Below, in pieces: positions 7,960 through 16,142 of a stretch of DNA of 64,000 bases. The position numbers and the translations under genes were made by a program. Below the pieces are notes generated by a model that was given only the letters and a program-made list of their open reading frames with translations, was not told where the DNA came from and searched no databases. The stretch spans positions 1 through 64,000 of the forward strand of contig NZ_JBBYXJ010000001.1 of NCBI RefSeq assembly GCF_039655775.1. Reading direction: 5' to 3'. The stretch's first letter is position 1. Each line of letters begins with the position of its first letter. Source of the DNA: Iodidimonas sp. SYSU 1G8 (lineage in GTDB: Bacteria > Pseudomonadota > Alphaproteobacteria > SMXS01).

Positions 7960-8593
7960 CTATACATTCTATGCGGCGACGGGCGACGGCTTCCTGGCCT
8001 CGACGGCGCCGGACTGGGCAAGCTGCCAGTCCGGCAGCGGTGTGATCGCCAGCGACGACAGCACGACGGCGAGCGTCGGCACCACGTTCCTCGACCTCAC
8101 GGCGGTGGGCGGCGGCTACAGCTATTCTGCGTATCAGTACTTCCTAGCGTTTCCGACGGCGTCCATTCCCGATGACGACACGGTGACGGCCGCGACGCTG
8201 TCGCTGTGGTGCCAGAGCAAGGTGGGCGGCGGGGAATGGTCGGTGGAGGCGGTGGCCTACAATTGGGGCGGTACACTGGAGACGGCGGACTGGCGCAGCG
8301 GGGCCGCCTATGGCGGGCTGACGGTGCGGGCGTCGCGGTCGATCTCGGCGATCACGACGGGCCAGTACAATGCCCTGGCAAGCAGTTCGCTGGCCGCGGC
8401 GGTGAGCCGGACGGCATCGACGCATCTGCTGGTGTGCTCGTCCCAGTTCGATGGTATTTCGCCCGGCGGTTATGATTTCGTCACCTTCCACACGGCCGAC
8501 CAGACCGGCACCACCAGCGATCCGAAGCTGGAGGTGACTACGACCGATACGCCGCCGAGCGGTTCGGCGCCTCAAATCTTGTGGATATTGTGA
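7952..8593 (+). CDS. Phage tail/appendage protein with DNRLRE-like beta domain
   Basis: The 213-residue, Ser/Thr/Gly-rich protein has the strand pattern YQYFLAFPTASIPDDDTVTAATLSLW and a C-terminal FHTADQTGTTSDPKLEV. These resemble the DNRLRE-type jelly-roll domain of secreted and phage surface proteins (a strand ending 'F.PTS.IP....I..A.L.L'). It is probably part of the tail tip or capsid decoration and may bind carbohydrate. Starts and stops overlap both neighbours, so it belongs to the late operon. Confidence 0.6.
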   Translation: MASYTFYAATGDGFLASTAPDWASCQSGSGVIASDDSTTASVGTTFLDLTAVGGGYSYSAYQYFLAFPTASIPDDDTVTAATLSLWCQSKVGGGEWSVEAVAYNWGGTLETADWRSGAAYGGLTVRASRSISAITTGQYNALASSSLAAAVSRTASTHLLVCSSQFDGISPGGYDFVTFHTADQTGTTSDPKLEVTTTDTPPSGSAPQILWIL

Positions 8594-10068
8594 TGAGCTT
8601 CATTCCTCTGGCACTGCCGCCCGGCGTGTTCGGCAACGGCACCGAACTGCAGGCGTCCGGGCGCTGGTCGAGCGCCAATCTGGTGCGCTGGGCCAATGGC
8701 GCGATGTTTCCCGTGGGCGGCTGGTTGCCGTTCACGGACGGCCTGACGGGGCCTGCGCGCGGCGCCATCGCCTGGGTGGACAACAGCGGCGACCGGCATC
8801 TGGCGGTGGGTACGCCGGACCACCTGTACGAAGTCAACGAGGCCGGGACGGTCGACGAGATCACGCCCGGAGGGCTGACCAGCGGCAGCGATCATTCGGG
8901 CGCGCAGGCCGGCTATGGCTCGCAGCTTTACGGCGAGGAGCCGTATGGCACGCCGCGTAGCGCCACCAGTTCGATCACCGACGCGACCACATGGTCGCTG
9001 GATACATGGGGCGAGCATCTGGTTGGTTGTTCGACTTCCGACGGAAAATTGTACGAGTGGCCACTGACGGGTGATGCCGCGGTGATCGCGGATGCTCCGA
9101 CGGGGTGTGCCGGGCTGGCGGTCACGGCCGAACGGTTCCTGTTCGCGCTGGGGGCCGGCGGCAACAAGCGGCTGGTGCAGTGGTCTGATCAGGAGGACAA
9201 CACCAGCTGGACACCCTCGGCGACCAATCAGGCCGGCGACAAGGAGCTGGCGACCGTGGGCGCGGTCATGGCGGCGCGGCGGGTACGCGGCCAGACGCTG
9301 ATCCTGACCACGGTGGATGCTCATGTGGCGGAATATCAGGGGCCGCCCTATGTCTACGGCTTCCGGTCGGTCGGCAGTGCGTGCGGGCTGATCGCGCCGA
9401 ATGCCTGCGCGGTGATCAATGGCGATATCGCCATCTGGATGGGTGATGCCGGCTCGTTCTACGTCTATGACGGCGGCGTGGCGCGGGCGGTCCAGTCGGA
9501 CATGGCGGACCTGCTGCGGCGCACCGTGAATTTCGACCAGAAGGCGAAGATCTTCGCCGTCACCAACTCGGATTTCGACGAGGTGACGTGGTTCTACCCC
9601 TCGGTAAACGGCACCGAATGCGATTCCTATGTGTCCTACTCGACGACCGAGGGGCACTGGATGACGGGAACGCTGGCGCGGTCCGCCGGCGTGGACAAGG
9701 GCGTCTGGCCGTTCCCGCTGTACGTGGCGCCGAGCGGCGGTGTGTTCGAGCACGAAGTGGGCTTCGACTATGACGGCGCCGTGGCGTTCGCCGAGAGCGG
9801 GCCGGTGCAGTTGGGCAATGGCGACCAGGTGATGATGGTGCGCCAGCTGATCCCGGACGAGCTGGTGCTGGGGGACGTGCGGGCCAGTTTCCTGACCCGG
9901 TTCTATCCGACAGGCGAGGAGAGGACCTTCGGCCCTTATGCCCTCGGCAATCCGACCGATGTGCGGTTTTCAGGCCGGCAGGTGCGGATGCGCCTGGAGG
10001 GCGCGCGGGCGACATCGTGGCGGGTGGGGGCCATGCGGCTCGAGGCGCAGCCGACGAGCCTGCGGTGA
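8593..10068 (+). CDS. Phage tail protein, propeller-type (P22 gp10-like / tail tubular B-like)
   Basis: The 491-residue product opens with IPLALPPGVFGNGTELQASGRW. It continues with repeated aromatic beta blades such as GDRHLAVGTPDHLYEV, WGEHLVGCSTSDGKLYEW and GDIAIWMGDAGSFYVYDGG. This is the usual appearance of short-tail nozzle or packaged-DNA-stabilisation proteins, which are beta-propellers extending the portal channel. The ATG at 8593 overlaps the previous stop as TGATG. The length fits the family (about 470-520). The two small genes that follow are probably tail or ejection components. Confidence 0.7.
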   Translation: MSFIPLALPPGVFGNGTELQASGRWSSANLVRWANGAMFPVGGWLPFTDGLTGPARGAIAWVDNSGDRHLAVGTPDHLYEVNEAGTVDEITPGGLTSGSDHSGAQAGYGSQLYGEEPYGTPRSATSSITDATTWSLDTWGEHLVGCSTSDGKLYEWPLTGDAAVIADAPTGCAGLAVTAERFLFALGAGGNKRLVQWSDQEDNTSWTPSATNQAGDKELATVGAVMAARRVRGQTLILTTVDAHVAEYQGPPYVYGFRSVGSACGLIAPNACAVINGDIAIWMGDAGSFYVYDGGVARAVQSDMADLLRRTVNFDQKAKIFAVTNSDFDEVTWFYPSVNGTECDSYVSYSTTEGHWMTGTLARSAGVDKGVWPFPLYVAPSGGVFEHEVGFDYDGAVAFAESGPVQLGNGDQVMMVRQLIPDELVLGDVRASFLTRFYPTGEERTFGPYALGNPTDVRFSGRQVRMRLEGARATSWRVGAMRLEAQPTSLR

Positions 10069-10078
10069 GGAGGGCGGC

Positions 10079-10303
10079 ATGAGACTTCCCATACCGAACG
10101 AGGTCTGGACCCGGGAGTACCAGCAGCGGCTGAACGCCGAGCTGGAGCGTGCCGACGCGGAAAACCGCAAGACGGGGCGCGACATGGAAATGAGCCAGGG
10201 CGACGGCGTGCGCCGGGAGCGCTTGATCCTGCGCAGTCCCGACGGCACGCGCTGGGCGATCAATGTGGATGACAGCGGCATTCTGTCCGCGAGCAGTATC
10301 TGA
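10079..10303 (+). CDS. Small phage virion-module protein
   Basis: The 74-residue, highly charged protein is probably a helix followed by a two-stranded unit ending in RSPDGTRWAINVDDSGIL. A strong GAGGAGGG ribosome site (10067-10074) precedes ATG 10079. The SPDGTRW.I.VDD.G tail is seen in small phage proteins located between tail nozzle and ejection genes. The function is unknown. Confidence 0.65.
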   Translation: MRLPIPNEVWTREYQQRLNAELERADAENRKTGRDMEMSQGDGVRRERLILRSPDGTRWAINVDDSGILSASSI

Positions 10304-10314
10304 GGAGCGAGATC

Positions 10315-11490
10315 ATGGGTTTGCTGGGAATACTGACGGGCGGTGGTGGCGGAACGCCCAAATACGCCAAGAAGACCATGCTGGAGGCGTTCGAGAAGAC
10401 GAAGCAGGTCGCCAATATGCCGTTCGAGGCCTATACGGCGCCGCGCGTGGCGGGCCTGTCGGGCACTCAGCAGATGGGCATCCAGTCGGCGATCAACAAC
10501 GCCCGATCGAACGTGGGCGGCGGGGCGGTGAATTCGGCGATCAATCTGGCGCAGCAGGCCGCCGCATATCGCCCGACCATGGTGACACCCGGCACGATGG
10601 CGGCAAGCATGCTGGCGCCGGTGGCGGATGTAAGCGCCGCATCCATCGACCGCAACGCGATCGGCAATGTGGTGGCGGATTCGTTCCTGGGTGGGGACGT
10701 GTCGGCCTACATGAACCCTTACATCGGGCAGGTGATCGATACGACCATGGCCGATCTGGCGCGTCAGCGGGAGATGCAGCGGCAGGCCGACAATGCGCGG
10801 GCGGTGCAGGCGCGGGCGTTCGGCGGCTCGCGCCAGGCGGTGGTGGACGCGGAAACCAATGCCGGCTTCAACAACACGCTCGCCTCGACGGTGGCCGGTC
10901 TCTATAGCCAGGGATATGACCGCGCGTCCTCGCTGATGATGCAGGATTACGACCGGGCGATGCAGGCGCGGGCAGCCAATCAGGGCGTGGATGCGTCGGT
11001 GGCCGCCCAGAATGCCGGCTTCGGCCAGGCGGCGGCGCTCGCCAACCAGAATGTGCGCTATGACCAGGCCTATCAGAACGCCGCGCTGGCGCAGCAGGCG
11101 GCACAGAACAACATGAACGCGGCGATGGAGGCGCAGCGACTGAACCAGGAGGCGGGGCTGGCGGGCGCCAATCTGGGACTGGGTGCGTCGAGCGCGCTGG
11201 CCGGTTTCGGCCGGACGCAGCAGGAGATGGCGCAGGCCAACGCGCAGGCGCTTATCCAGGCGGGCACGCTGGAGCAGATGGTGGCGCAGGCCAAGCTGGA
11301 CGCGGATTACGAGGAATTCATGCGGAAGACCGGCTATCCGGTGCAGATGGCGACCCTGATGCAGGGTGGTGGGCAGATGATGTCAGCGGCGAAGAGCAAT
11401 CAGGGAAGCGGGCTGCTAAGCGGCTTAGGTTCTCTTGCAACCGGCTTAGGAAATCTAGGGGCAAATTGGTTGGCTCCAAAACCCCAGTAA
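10315..11490 (+). CDS. Phage DNA-ejection / internal virion-like protein
   Basis: The 391-residue, Ala/Gln/Asn-rich helical protein has a glycine-rich N-terminus (LLGILTGGGGG). Its conserved core holds DVSAYMNPYIGQVIDTTMAD and ARAFGGSRQAV, a signature I associate with podoviral internal or ejection proteins. The long Ala/Gln helices (about 215-330) suit a protein that is stored in the capsid and extruded with DNA. A C-terminal glycine-rich tail precedes the stop. It is the last large virion gene; the next three genes run on the other strand. Confidence 0.65.
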   Translation: MGLLGILTGGGGGTPKYAKKTMLEAFEKTKQVANMPFEAYTAPRVAGLSGTQQMGIQSAINNARSNVGGGAVNSAINLAQQAAAYRPTMVTPGTMAASMLAPVADVSAASIDRNAIGNVVADSFLGGDVSAYMNPYIGQVIDTTMADLARQREMQRQADNARAVQARAFGGSRQAVVDAETNAGFNNTLASTVAGLYSQGYDRASSLMMQDYDRAMQARAANQGVDASVAAQNAGFGQAAALANQNVRYDQAYQNAALAQQAAQNNMNAAMEAQRLNQEAGLAGANLGLGASSALAGFGRTQQEMAQANAQALIQAGTLEQMVAQAKLDADYEEFMRKTGYPVQMATLMQGGGQMMSAAKSNQGSGLLSGLGSLATGLGNLGANWLAPKPQ

Positions 11491-11494
11491 TCCT

Positions 11495-12094
11495 TTATAT
11501 CAGTCCGTCTTTGCGCAAGGTGTTAATTGCTCCGCTTATTGCGGCACCAGCAATGCCAATTTTATAGTTTCCTTTCGCAACAGAGGTAGCCCTCCATAAG
11601 ACCGTTCTATTTACATTGGTGCGTAGCTCGATATTAAATTTTCCCAATGGAGTTTTCCAGGTCCGGCCCGGTAATGTAGTTTCTTCTCCGGTTCTAAAGT
11701 CTTTTGTTACATGGGTTTTGGTGCTTCTCTCCTCAAAGCCTAACTCGATAGTCTTGACTAAAAGAGTTGCCTCTGCTTCTGAAGAAGACAGGATTTCGTC
11801 AGCCTGATCGTCGCGGGTGGGAGGGATGACCTCGATCCCGCGCGTTGCGTTAATTCCGAGCGCTTTGAGAAGATCTACGGCCGCTCCTTCTACATCTGCC
11901 CGCTCATCCAGTGGAACATCTGGTGCGTAAACGACAATTGACATAATCTTTTTTCCTGTAAATAATGGATCTGTAAATCCAAAAACTTTAACATTATAAT
12001 CTAAAGAATTCGAAATTATGTCGGCTTTGCATGGATTATATGAAAATATCAAAAAAAATAAAAATGAATAAATGGTTATGTGTTCCTTCTTCAT
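11495..12094 (-). CDS. AT-rich secreted protein of unknown function (cargo)
   Basis: The 199-residue protein has a Phe/Leu-rich signal peptide (about 8-22, cut near CKA-D). A soluble domain follows with alternating strands and helices, notably IMSIVVYAPDVPLDERADVE and EATLLVKTIELGFEERSTKT. The last 25 residues (GNYKIGIAGAAISGAINTLR) are Gly/Ala-rich. The overall pattern is like small periplasmic proteins of the DUF4136 type, but I cannot assign it. The gene and the sequence just upstream are much more AT-rich than the surroundings, so it was probably acquired separately. It is convergent with the ejection-protein gene, only four bases apart. Confidence 0.65.
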   Translation of the reverse strand: MKKEHITIYSFLFFLIFSYNPCKADIISNSLDYNVKVFGFTDPLFTGKKIMSIVVYAPDVPLDERADVEGAAVDLLKALGINATRGIEVIPPTRDDQADEILSSSEAEATLLVKTIELGFEERSTKTHVTKDFRTGEETTLPGRTWKTPLGKFNIELRTNVNRTVLWRATSVAKGNYKIGIAGAAISGAINTLRKDGLI

Positions 12095-12105
12095 TCTGTC
12101 TTGCC

Positions 12106-13179
12106 CTAATTTTCTGATGGATGGATGTATGGGGTTGAAACTCTATCGTCGCTCTCATCCAAACTATCCCGCAATTCCGCCGGGTTTTCCATGGTGACCG
12201 GTTCGACGCGCATGACGATGATCAGGCCGGACCGAGAATACCACGTGGCGTAGTGGCCTTGCTTGCCGTTTCCGCCGCCGTCGCAGGTGGTGTGAAGAAC
12301 ACGGTAGATCGTGCCGTTGTCCTGGGTTTCGGGCGTCTCCAGTTCCACGGCGAAGCTGCCGGGGCAGCGGGCCGCCTCCTTGCCCATGAGGGCGCCGAGG
12401 ATCGCGTCGCGGCCCGCGGGCTTGATGCCGCCGCGAACAGCGGTGGCGCCCAGTTCTCCCTCGGCGCCGCGCCACGCGACATCGTAGCCGGGCAGCAGGG
12501 TGGCGATCTCGTCGCCCATCAGGAACTGCTTGTCGGTCTCCTGATTGCGGGCAAAGACGTTGGCCATGATCGCCATGACCTGGGACGCCTCGGGCCTCGT
12601 GGAGCCGGGGAGGTCGAACAGGCTGCCCGCGCTCGGTGCGCCGCGCGCGGCTGGAGATGCTGACGGGGCCGGGGGCGTGACCACGCAATCATGCAGGGCG
12701 GGCATGGCCTCGGCCAGACCGGTGAGGTCATAGGTTTCGCCGCCCTTCCTGGTGCGGACGTCTAGAACCGTGGCTAGGCGCAGGCGTTCGAACACGGCCT
12801 GGTCGTCCGGGGGCGTGAAATAGGCCTGCAGCGTGTCGGCGTAGGGTACATTGAGCTGTGTCGCGACGGTCACGCCATCCAGCATCATGTCAGCCTCGGC
12901 GGTTTCCCTGGTGAATTTCCAGCCATCGTGGGCGGCGAGCAGGCTGAGGCCGCCATCGGCGAACAGGGCGATGGCCACCAAGGTGCGGCTGTTTGAGGCC
13001 ATGGTCAGCGTGCAGGAATTGATGGTGTTGTCGGCCCTGACGAAGCGGGTGCCGATCCATTGCCCCAGGCGGAATGCCTTTTCCTGCCGGTATGCTTCTT
13101 CGTCGTTGCCAGCGGCAGCCACAGGCGCTGCTTGAATGAGAAGGCCGAGCGCGGCGGCGATGAGGAGAGGGTGCGTCAT
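12106..13179 (-). CDS. Secreted protein, tandem paralogue B (IGQW-type)
   Basis: The 357-residue product has a signal peptide (1-23, cut near VAAA). An N-terminal domain starts with RLGQWIGTRFVRAD and a conserved Cys (NSCTLTM). It continues with a SLLAAHDGWKF strand and ends in a Cys near residue 178. The C-terminal domain (about 195-357) contains EIATLLPGYDVAWRGAEGEL, RCPGSFAVELE and a C-terminal catalytic-free beta section. Its upstream neighbour has the same two domains. The start is one base after the neighbour's TGA, so the two are co-translated. The function is unknown; the location inside the prophage marks it as cargo. Confidence 0.7.
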   Translation of the reverse strand: MTHPLLIAAALGLLIQAAPVAAAGNDEEAYRQEKAFRLGQWIGTRFVRADNTINSCTLTMASNSRTLVAIALFADGGLSLLAAHDGWKFTRETAEADMMLDGVTVATQLNVPYADTLQAYFTPPDDQAVFERLRLATVLDVRTRKGGETYDLTGLAEAMPALHDCVVTPPAPSASPAARGAPSAGSLFDLPGSTRPEASQVMAIMANVFARNQETDKQFLMGDEIATLLPGYDVAWRGAEGELGATAVRGGIKPAGRDAILGALMGKEAARCPGSFAVELETPETQDNGTIYRVLHTTCDGGGNGKQGHYATWYSRSGLIIVMRVEPVTMENPAELRDSLDESDDRVSTPYIHPSEN

Positions 13180-13180
13180 G

Positions 13181-14188
13181 TCAGAAGCTCTCCTCGATGC
13201 CGCGCCCGATGGCCGCGCCGGTCTTTTCCACATCCTCGGCATCGCCGGCGTCCAGCGCGATGGTCGCGGTGGCCAGGAGGATGCCCTCATTGGTGACGAA
13301 CATGACGTAATAGGCTTCTTCGGTCGCGCCATCGGCGCCGCAGCGGGTAAAGACCTCCTTGATGAACGCCGTGTCGGTCTGTTCGGACTTTCTGACGCCG
13401 GAGACGAAATCGCCGGGACAGCGGGCGGCGTCCATGGCGACCGTGTTGGACGACGCCAGATCGAGATCGCTTCGCGCCGCGCTGGTGAACATGGTGGCCG
13501 CGCCCAATGTGCCGTCCGCATTGCGCCACACCACGTCGTAATCGGGCAGAGCTTCCTGAAATTCGGAGGGGGCGAGGAAGGTGTGGCCGGTCATGCCCGC
13601 TTCGGACAGAAGGTTGACTACATAGGCCATCAGCTCGGCGCGGTCGACACGGACGGCGCGGGACGCGGAAGTCGCGCCGGCATGACCGTCGGGCTGTTCC
13701 GCGGCGACAGCCTGTTCGGCGCACTGCACCAGCGCTCCGAGGACCGGGCTGGCGTCGGCGAGGCCGAAGGTCGCGCTGCCGGCGGGGGTGCGGACGGACA
13801 GGACGCGGCCGCGCGACAGCACCTGATAGGCGTTCATGGCCTGATCACCGTTCTCGTAGCGGATGAGCATGGAGCGCTTGTCATTGGCCCAGAGCTGATC
13901 GGCGAGGCTCTGGCCATCGACCGACAATGTCGCCATGAGGGTGGTGCCCTCCTTGAGCTTCCATCTGTCGGATGCGATGGAGATGGCCAGTTCACCGCCG
14001 CGGCCGATCGCCAGGACCAGCGCGTCCCGACCATTGGGCAGGGTCATGGCGGCGCAGTGACTGAACGCGCCGTCTTCGGAGAAGCGGAAGCCTTCCCACT
14101 GGCCGATGGTGAATATCTTGTCATCACTGGCGTGCGCGGCCGGCAACACGGCAAGCAGCCATAACAATACAGCGTAAAATAATCTCAT
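13181..14188 (-). CDS. Secreted protein, tandem paralogue A (IGQW-type)
   Basis: The 335-residue protein has a signal peptide (1-20, cut near AHA-S). It shares with its downstream paralogue the opening IGQWEGFRF followed by a Cys, the strand AISIASDRWKLKEG, and the C-terminal block ALPDYDVVWRNADGTLGAAT with RCPGDFVSGV. Conserved cysteines suggest disulphides in the periplasm. ATG 14188 is chosen because only it gives a signal peptide. A 137-base divergent gap separates it from the holin-like gene at 14326, which could carry promoters for both directions. Confidence 0.7.
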   Translation of the reverse strand: MRLFYAVLLWLLAVLPAAHASDDKIFTIGQWEGFRFSEDGAFSHCAAMTLPNGRDALVLAIGRGGELAISIASDRWKLKEGTTLMATLSVDGQSLADQLWANDKRSMLIRYENGDQAMNAYQVLSRGRVLSVRTPAGSATFGLADASPVLGALVQCAEQAVAAEQPDGHAGATSASRAVRVDRAELMAYVVNLLSEAGMTGHTFLAPSEFQEALPDYDVVWRNADGTLGAATMFTSAARSDLDLASSNTVAMDAARCPGDFVSGVRKSEQTDTAFIKEVFTRCGADGATEEAYYVMFVTNEGILLATATIALDAGDAEDVEKTGAAIGRGIEESF

Positions 14189-14325
14189 TTCCCAAGCCCC
14201 GAGCCACGGCTGAAGCCGCTTGAAAAAGCCTATCAGCAGCGGGAACGAAAGGGAAACGGATTCCGGCGTAGATCTAGATGTCCAGCCGTCGTGGCGCGCT
14301 GGCTTCTTCAAAACAAGGAACTCGG

Positions 14326-14625
14326 ATGGAAAGCGGTCAAGAGCCGCCCGCGCGCAGGTCGGCGGGCGGGTGGGAGCGGCATGTTCAGACCGGCATGCTG
14401 ACGCTGATGCTGGGCGTGCTCGGCTATATCGGCAGCCAGTACACGGCGCAGGATACGCGAATCTCGGTCGCGGAGGTTCGTATGGGCGCGGGGGAGAAGA
14501 ACGTCGCGGCGATGGCGGCGCGGATGACACGGTTCGAGGACCAGCGTGACCGCGAGATGGCGGAAATCCGGTCCTATCTGCAGCGCATCGAGGACAAACT
14601 GGACAGGAAGGCGGACAAGCCATGA
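14326..14625 (+). CDS. One-TM phage lysis-module protein (holin/antiholin-like)
   Basis: The 99-residue protein has a basic N-terminus, one membrane helix (about 20-36, MLTLMLGVLGYIGSQY) and a long charged helix (about 40-95) predicted to form a coiled coil. This layout resembles small phage membrane proteins placed before the endolysin. ATG 14326 is preferred to the upstream in-frame ATG at 14278 because AAGGAA sits eight bases before it. The last four bases overlap the endolysin start (ATGA). Confidence 0.6.
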   Translation: MESGQEPPARRSAGGWERHVQTGMLTLMLGVLGYIGSQYTAQDTRISVAEVRMGAGEKNVAAMAARMTRFEDQRDREMAEIRSYLQRIEDKLDRKADKP

Positions 14626-15083
14626 TCGATCCCAGGCAATTCAGGCGGCTGGTGAACGCGACGCTGACCGGCCTGAGGCCGGTGCCGTATTCGGCGCAGG
14701 CGGAAAATCTGCTGCTGATGACGGCGGCTCATGAAAGCCGGCTCGGGCAGTATCTCTGGCAACTGAAGGGGCCGGCGCGGGGCGCCTGGCAGATGGAGCC
14801 GGCGACGCTGGACGATCATTATCGCTGGATGCAGGCAACGCGCACGGACCTGTTGCAGGCGGTGGAAGGCCTGCGGCCGGCGGCGTTGAAGCGGGAGGAC
14901 GCGCTGGTGGGGAACATCCCCTATGCATGCGCCATGGCGCGGGTGCATTACCTGCGCCGTGCGGAGCGGATCCCCGAGGATCTGGACGGCATGGCGGCCC
15001 TCGCGAAGAAGGTGTTCAACACCGAGGCGGGGCGGGCGACGCCGGCGGCTTACAAGCGCGCCTATCTGGAGTTCTATGGATGA
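14622..15083 (+). CDS. Putative phage endolysin / transglycosylase-like protein
   Basis: The 153-residue protein has LLLMTAAHESRLGQYLWQLKGPA at about 28-50 and RGAWQMEPATLDDHY. The Glu of AHES and the GAWQMEP block match the lysozyme/SLT-like catalytic region of phage cell-wall enzymes. It lacks a signal peptide, so it would depend on a holin for access to the wall. It lies between two membrane-protein genes with overlapping ends (ATGA both sides), the usual lysis-cassette arrangement. The family is assigned from motif layout only. Confidence 0.65.
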   Translation: MIDPRQFRRLVNATLTGLRPVPYSAQAENLLLMTAAHESRLGQYLWQLKGPARGAWQMEPATLDDHYRWMQATRTDLLQAVEGLRPAALKREDALVGNIPYACAMARVHYLRRAERIPEDLDGMAALAKKVFNTEAGRATPAAYKRAYLEFYG

Positions 15084-15364
15084 CCGGGGCGGGGGAGTCC
15101 GCGGAGCCCGGGTCCCGGCGCAACCGTTGGGGAACATGGCGCATCAGGCGGCGGATCATTCACGCCACCCTGGGCTTCTGCGCCATGCAGGCCGGGTATC
15201 TGACGCTCTGGGGCGCGGATACGAGGCTGAACGAGACGCTCGCCGTGGGCGCGTATGCGCTCGCGGGCTCGGTGATCGGGGCCTATGTGTTCGGCGCGGC
15301 GTGGGAAGACATCAGCATGAAGCGATCCGCCCGGTATGAGAGCGGGTATGGCGGCGGCTATTAG
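15080..15364 (+). CDS. Holin-like two-TM phage protein
   Basis: The 94-residue product has two membrane segments: about 25-44 (IHATLGFCAMQAGYLTLWG) and about 52-74 (TLAVGAYALAGSVIGAYVFG). Between them lies a short polar ADTRLNE turn, then a charged tail (WEDISMKRSARYE). The segment spacing and ATLGFC...GAD.RL.E...GA.ALAG.VIGAYVFGA pattern recur in holin-like genes of alphaproteobacterial phages. It starts with an ATGA overlap on the endolysin stop. Confidence 0.65.
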   Translation: MTGAGESAEPGSRRNRWGTWRIRRRIIHATLGFCAMQAGYLTLWGADTRLNETLAVGAYALAGSVIGAYVFGAAWEDISMKRSARYESGYGGGY

Positions 15365-15420
15365 AATTCGCCTGATTTCTCATATTCCATCTGCAAATCA
15401 TTGAAATCGTGGAGATATGA

Positions 15421-15864
15421 ATGTGGCTTTCTCTGCTGCGCTGGATTGGTGCGCACAGGATGGCGCTGACGGCGGGCGCGGTCGTACTGGTTCTTGGGGG
15501 GATAGCCTGGGGGCTCTGGCATGTCCACCGGACCGGATATGTGGCGGGCGCGGCCTCGATGCAGGCCCGCTGGGACGCCTCGGCGCGGGAGGCGGAAAAG
15601 CGGGCGCGGGCCGAGGAACGGCTGGTCCAGCGAGCGGTGGATGCCATCGGCGCGCGGCTCACGGCCGATCTTGCCCGCATCCGCATCGAGCACAAGACAA
15701 TCAACAGGAGAATCGTGGATGAGGTGCGTTCTGTTCCCCTTTATGGCGAGTGCCGTCTTGGTCAGCGGGTGTGGGACGACCTCAATACCCTGCGAGCGGC
15801 CACTGATACCGGCACTGCCGGCCGAGGCGGCGATGCCGTGTCCGGCGCTGCCGCCCCTTGGTGA
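15421..15864 (+). CDS. i-spanin (Rz-like inner-membrane spanin)
   Basis: The 147-residue protein has an N-terminal membrane anchor (about 14-36, rich in Ala/Val/Leu/Gly). A long charged helix follows (about 45-105, with ASAREAEKRARAEERLVQRA), then a short C-terminal region. This is the Rz pattern: an inner-membrane anchor with a periplasmic coiled coil. The decisive evidence is the second gene embedded in another frame of its 3' half (15719-15994), which encodes a small outer-membrane lipoprotein. The pair forms the spanin complex that fuses the two membranes at the end of lysis. Confidence 0.8.
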   Translation: MWLSLLRWIGAHRMALTAGAVVLVLGGIAWGLWHVHRTGYVAGAASMQARWDASAREAEKRARAEERLVQRAVDAIGARLTADLARIRIEHKTINRRIVDEVRSVPLYGECRLGQRVWDDLNTLRAATDTGTAGRGGDAVSGAAAPW

Positions 15865-15994
15865 CCCGACCATGGGAACCCTCGCGATCGTTCATGGCGA
15901 GACCATCACCGTCTATGCCGAATGCCAGCGGCGGCAGGCGGCTTCGGTGGCGGCCTATGGCGCAGCAATGAAGATCGTAAACGGAGTAAAATAG
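15719..15994 (+). CDS. o-spanin (Rz1-like lipoprotein), embedded out of frame in Rz
   Basis: The 91-residue protein begins inside the i-spanin gene in a different frame and runs 130 bases past its end. An AGGAGA site lies eight bases before the ATG. The signal sequence ends in the lipobox VSGC, so the mature protein begins with a lipidated Cys. The body is Pro/Ala-rich (RPLIPALPAEAAMPCPALPP), as in Rz1, then has a short helix (ECQRRQAASVAAYGAA). Overlap of 146 bases with Rz places it among nested spanin pairs. Confidence 0.85.
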   Translation: MRCVLFPFMASAVLVSGCGTTSIPCERPLIPALPAEAAMPCPALPPLGDPTMGTLAIVHGETITVYAECQRRQAASVAAYGAAMKIVNGVK

Positions 15995-16107
15995 TTAATT
16001 TACAATATGATATGGTTTATTTCTCGATGGATAAGTCAGTCTCGAATTAAGACTCTGGTGACCGTTATCCCGCTTCGAATGTTTGACTCCTCGTGTTCCA
16101 TGAATTA

Positions 16108-16122
16108 GAACAAAAAGAGAAC
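16108..16122 (+). promoter_or_regulatory. LexA (SOS) box upstream of imuA-imuB-dnaE2
   Basis: The sequence GAACAAAAAGAGAAC is an exact GAAC-N7-GAAC direct repeat, the alphaproteobacterial LexA site (GTTC-N7-GTTC on the other strand). It lies 21 bases before the imuA ATG, a position that would block transcription of the whole operon until RecA-driven LexA cleavage. A divergent GTTC (16095-16098) nearby does not fit the spacing. Confidence 0.85.
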
Positions 16123-16142
16123 ATTTGCGGTATGATGGTCCC

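Larger units (their letters stand above)
1..15994. mobile_element. Right part of a podovirus-like prophage (left end outside window)
   Basis: A run of overlapping plus-strand phage genes covers capsid end, small virion protein, adaptors, tail fibre, tail protein, ejection protein, and a lysis cassette ending in nested spanins. The order suits SU10/P22-like short-tailed phages. No integrase, terminase, portal or repressor is visible here; those would lie to the left. The right edge is placed after the o-spanin at 15994, just before the LexA-controlled imuA operon. I saw no duplicated attachment site. The phage genes keep ATGA/TGATG overlaps and show no frameshifts, so the structural module looks intact. 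Host-type cargo genes interrupt it at 211-3312, 5693-6334 and 11495-14188. Confidence 0.82.

Noticed and set aside
13136-14164. 342-codon plus-strand frame opposite the secreted paralogue
   Set aside because: The minus strand has a signal peptide, conserved Cys and a paralogue; the plus frame has none.
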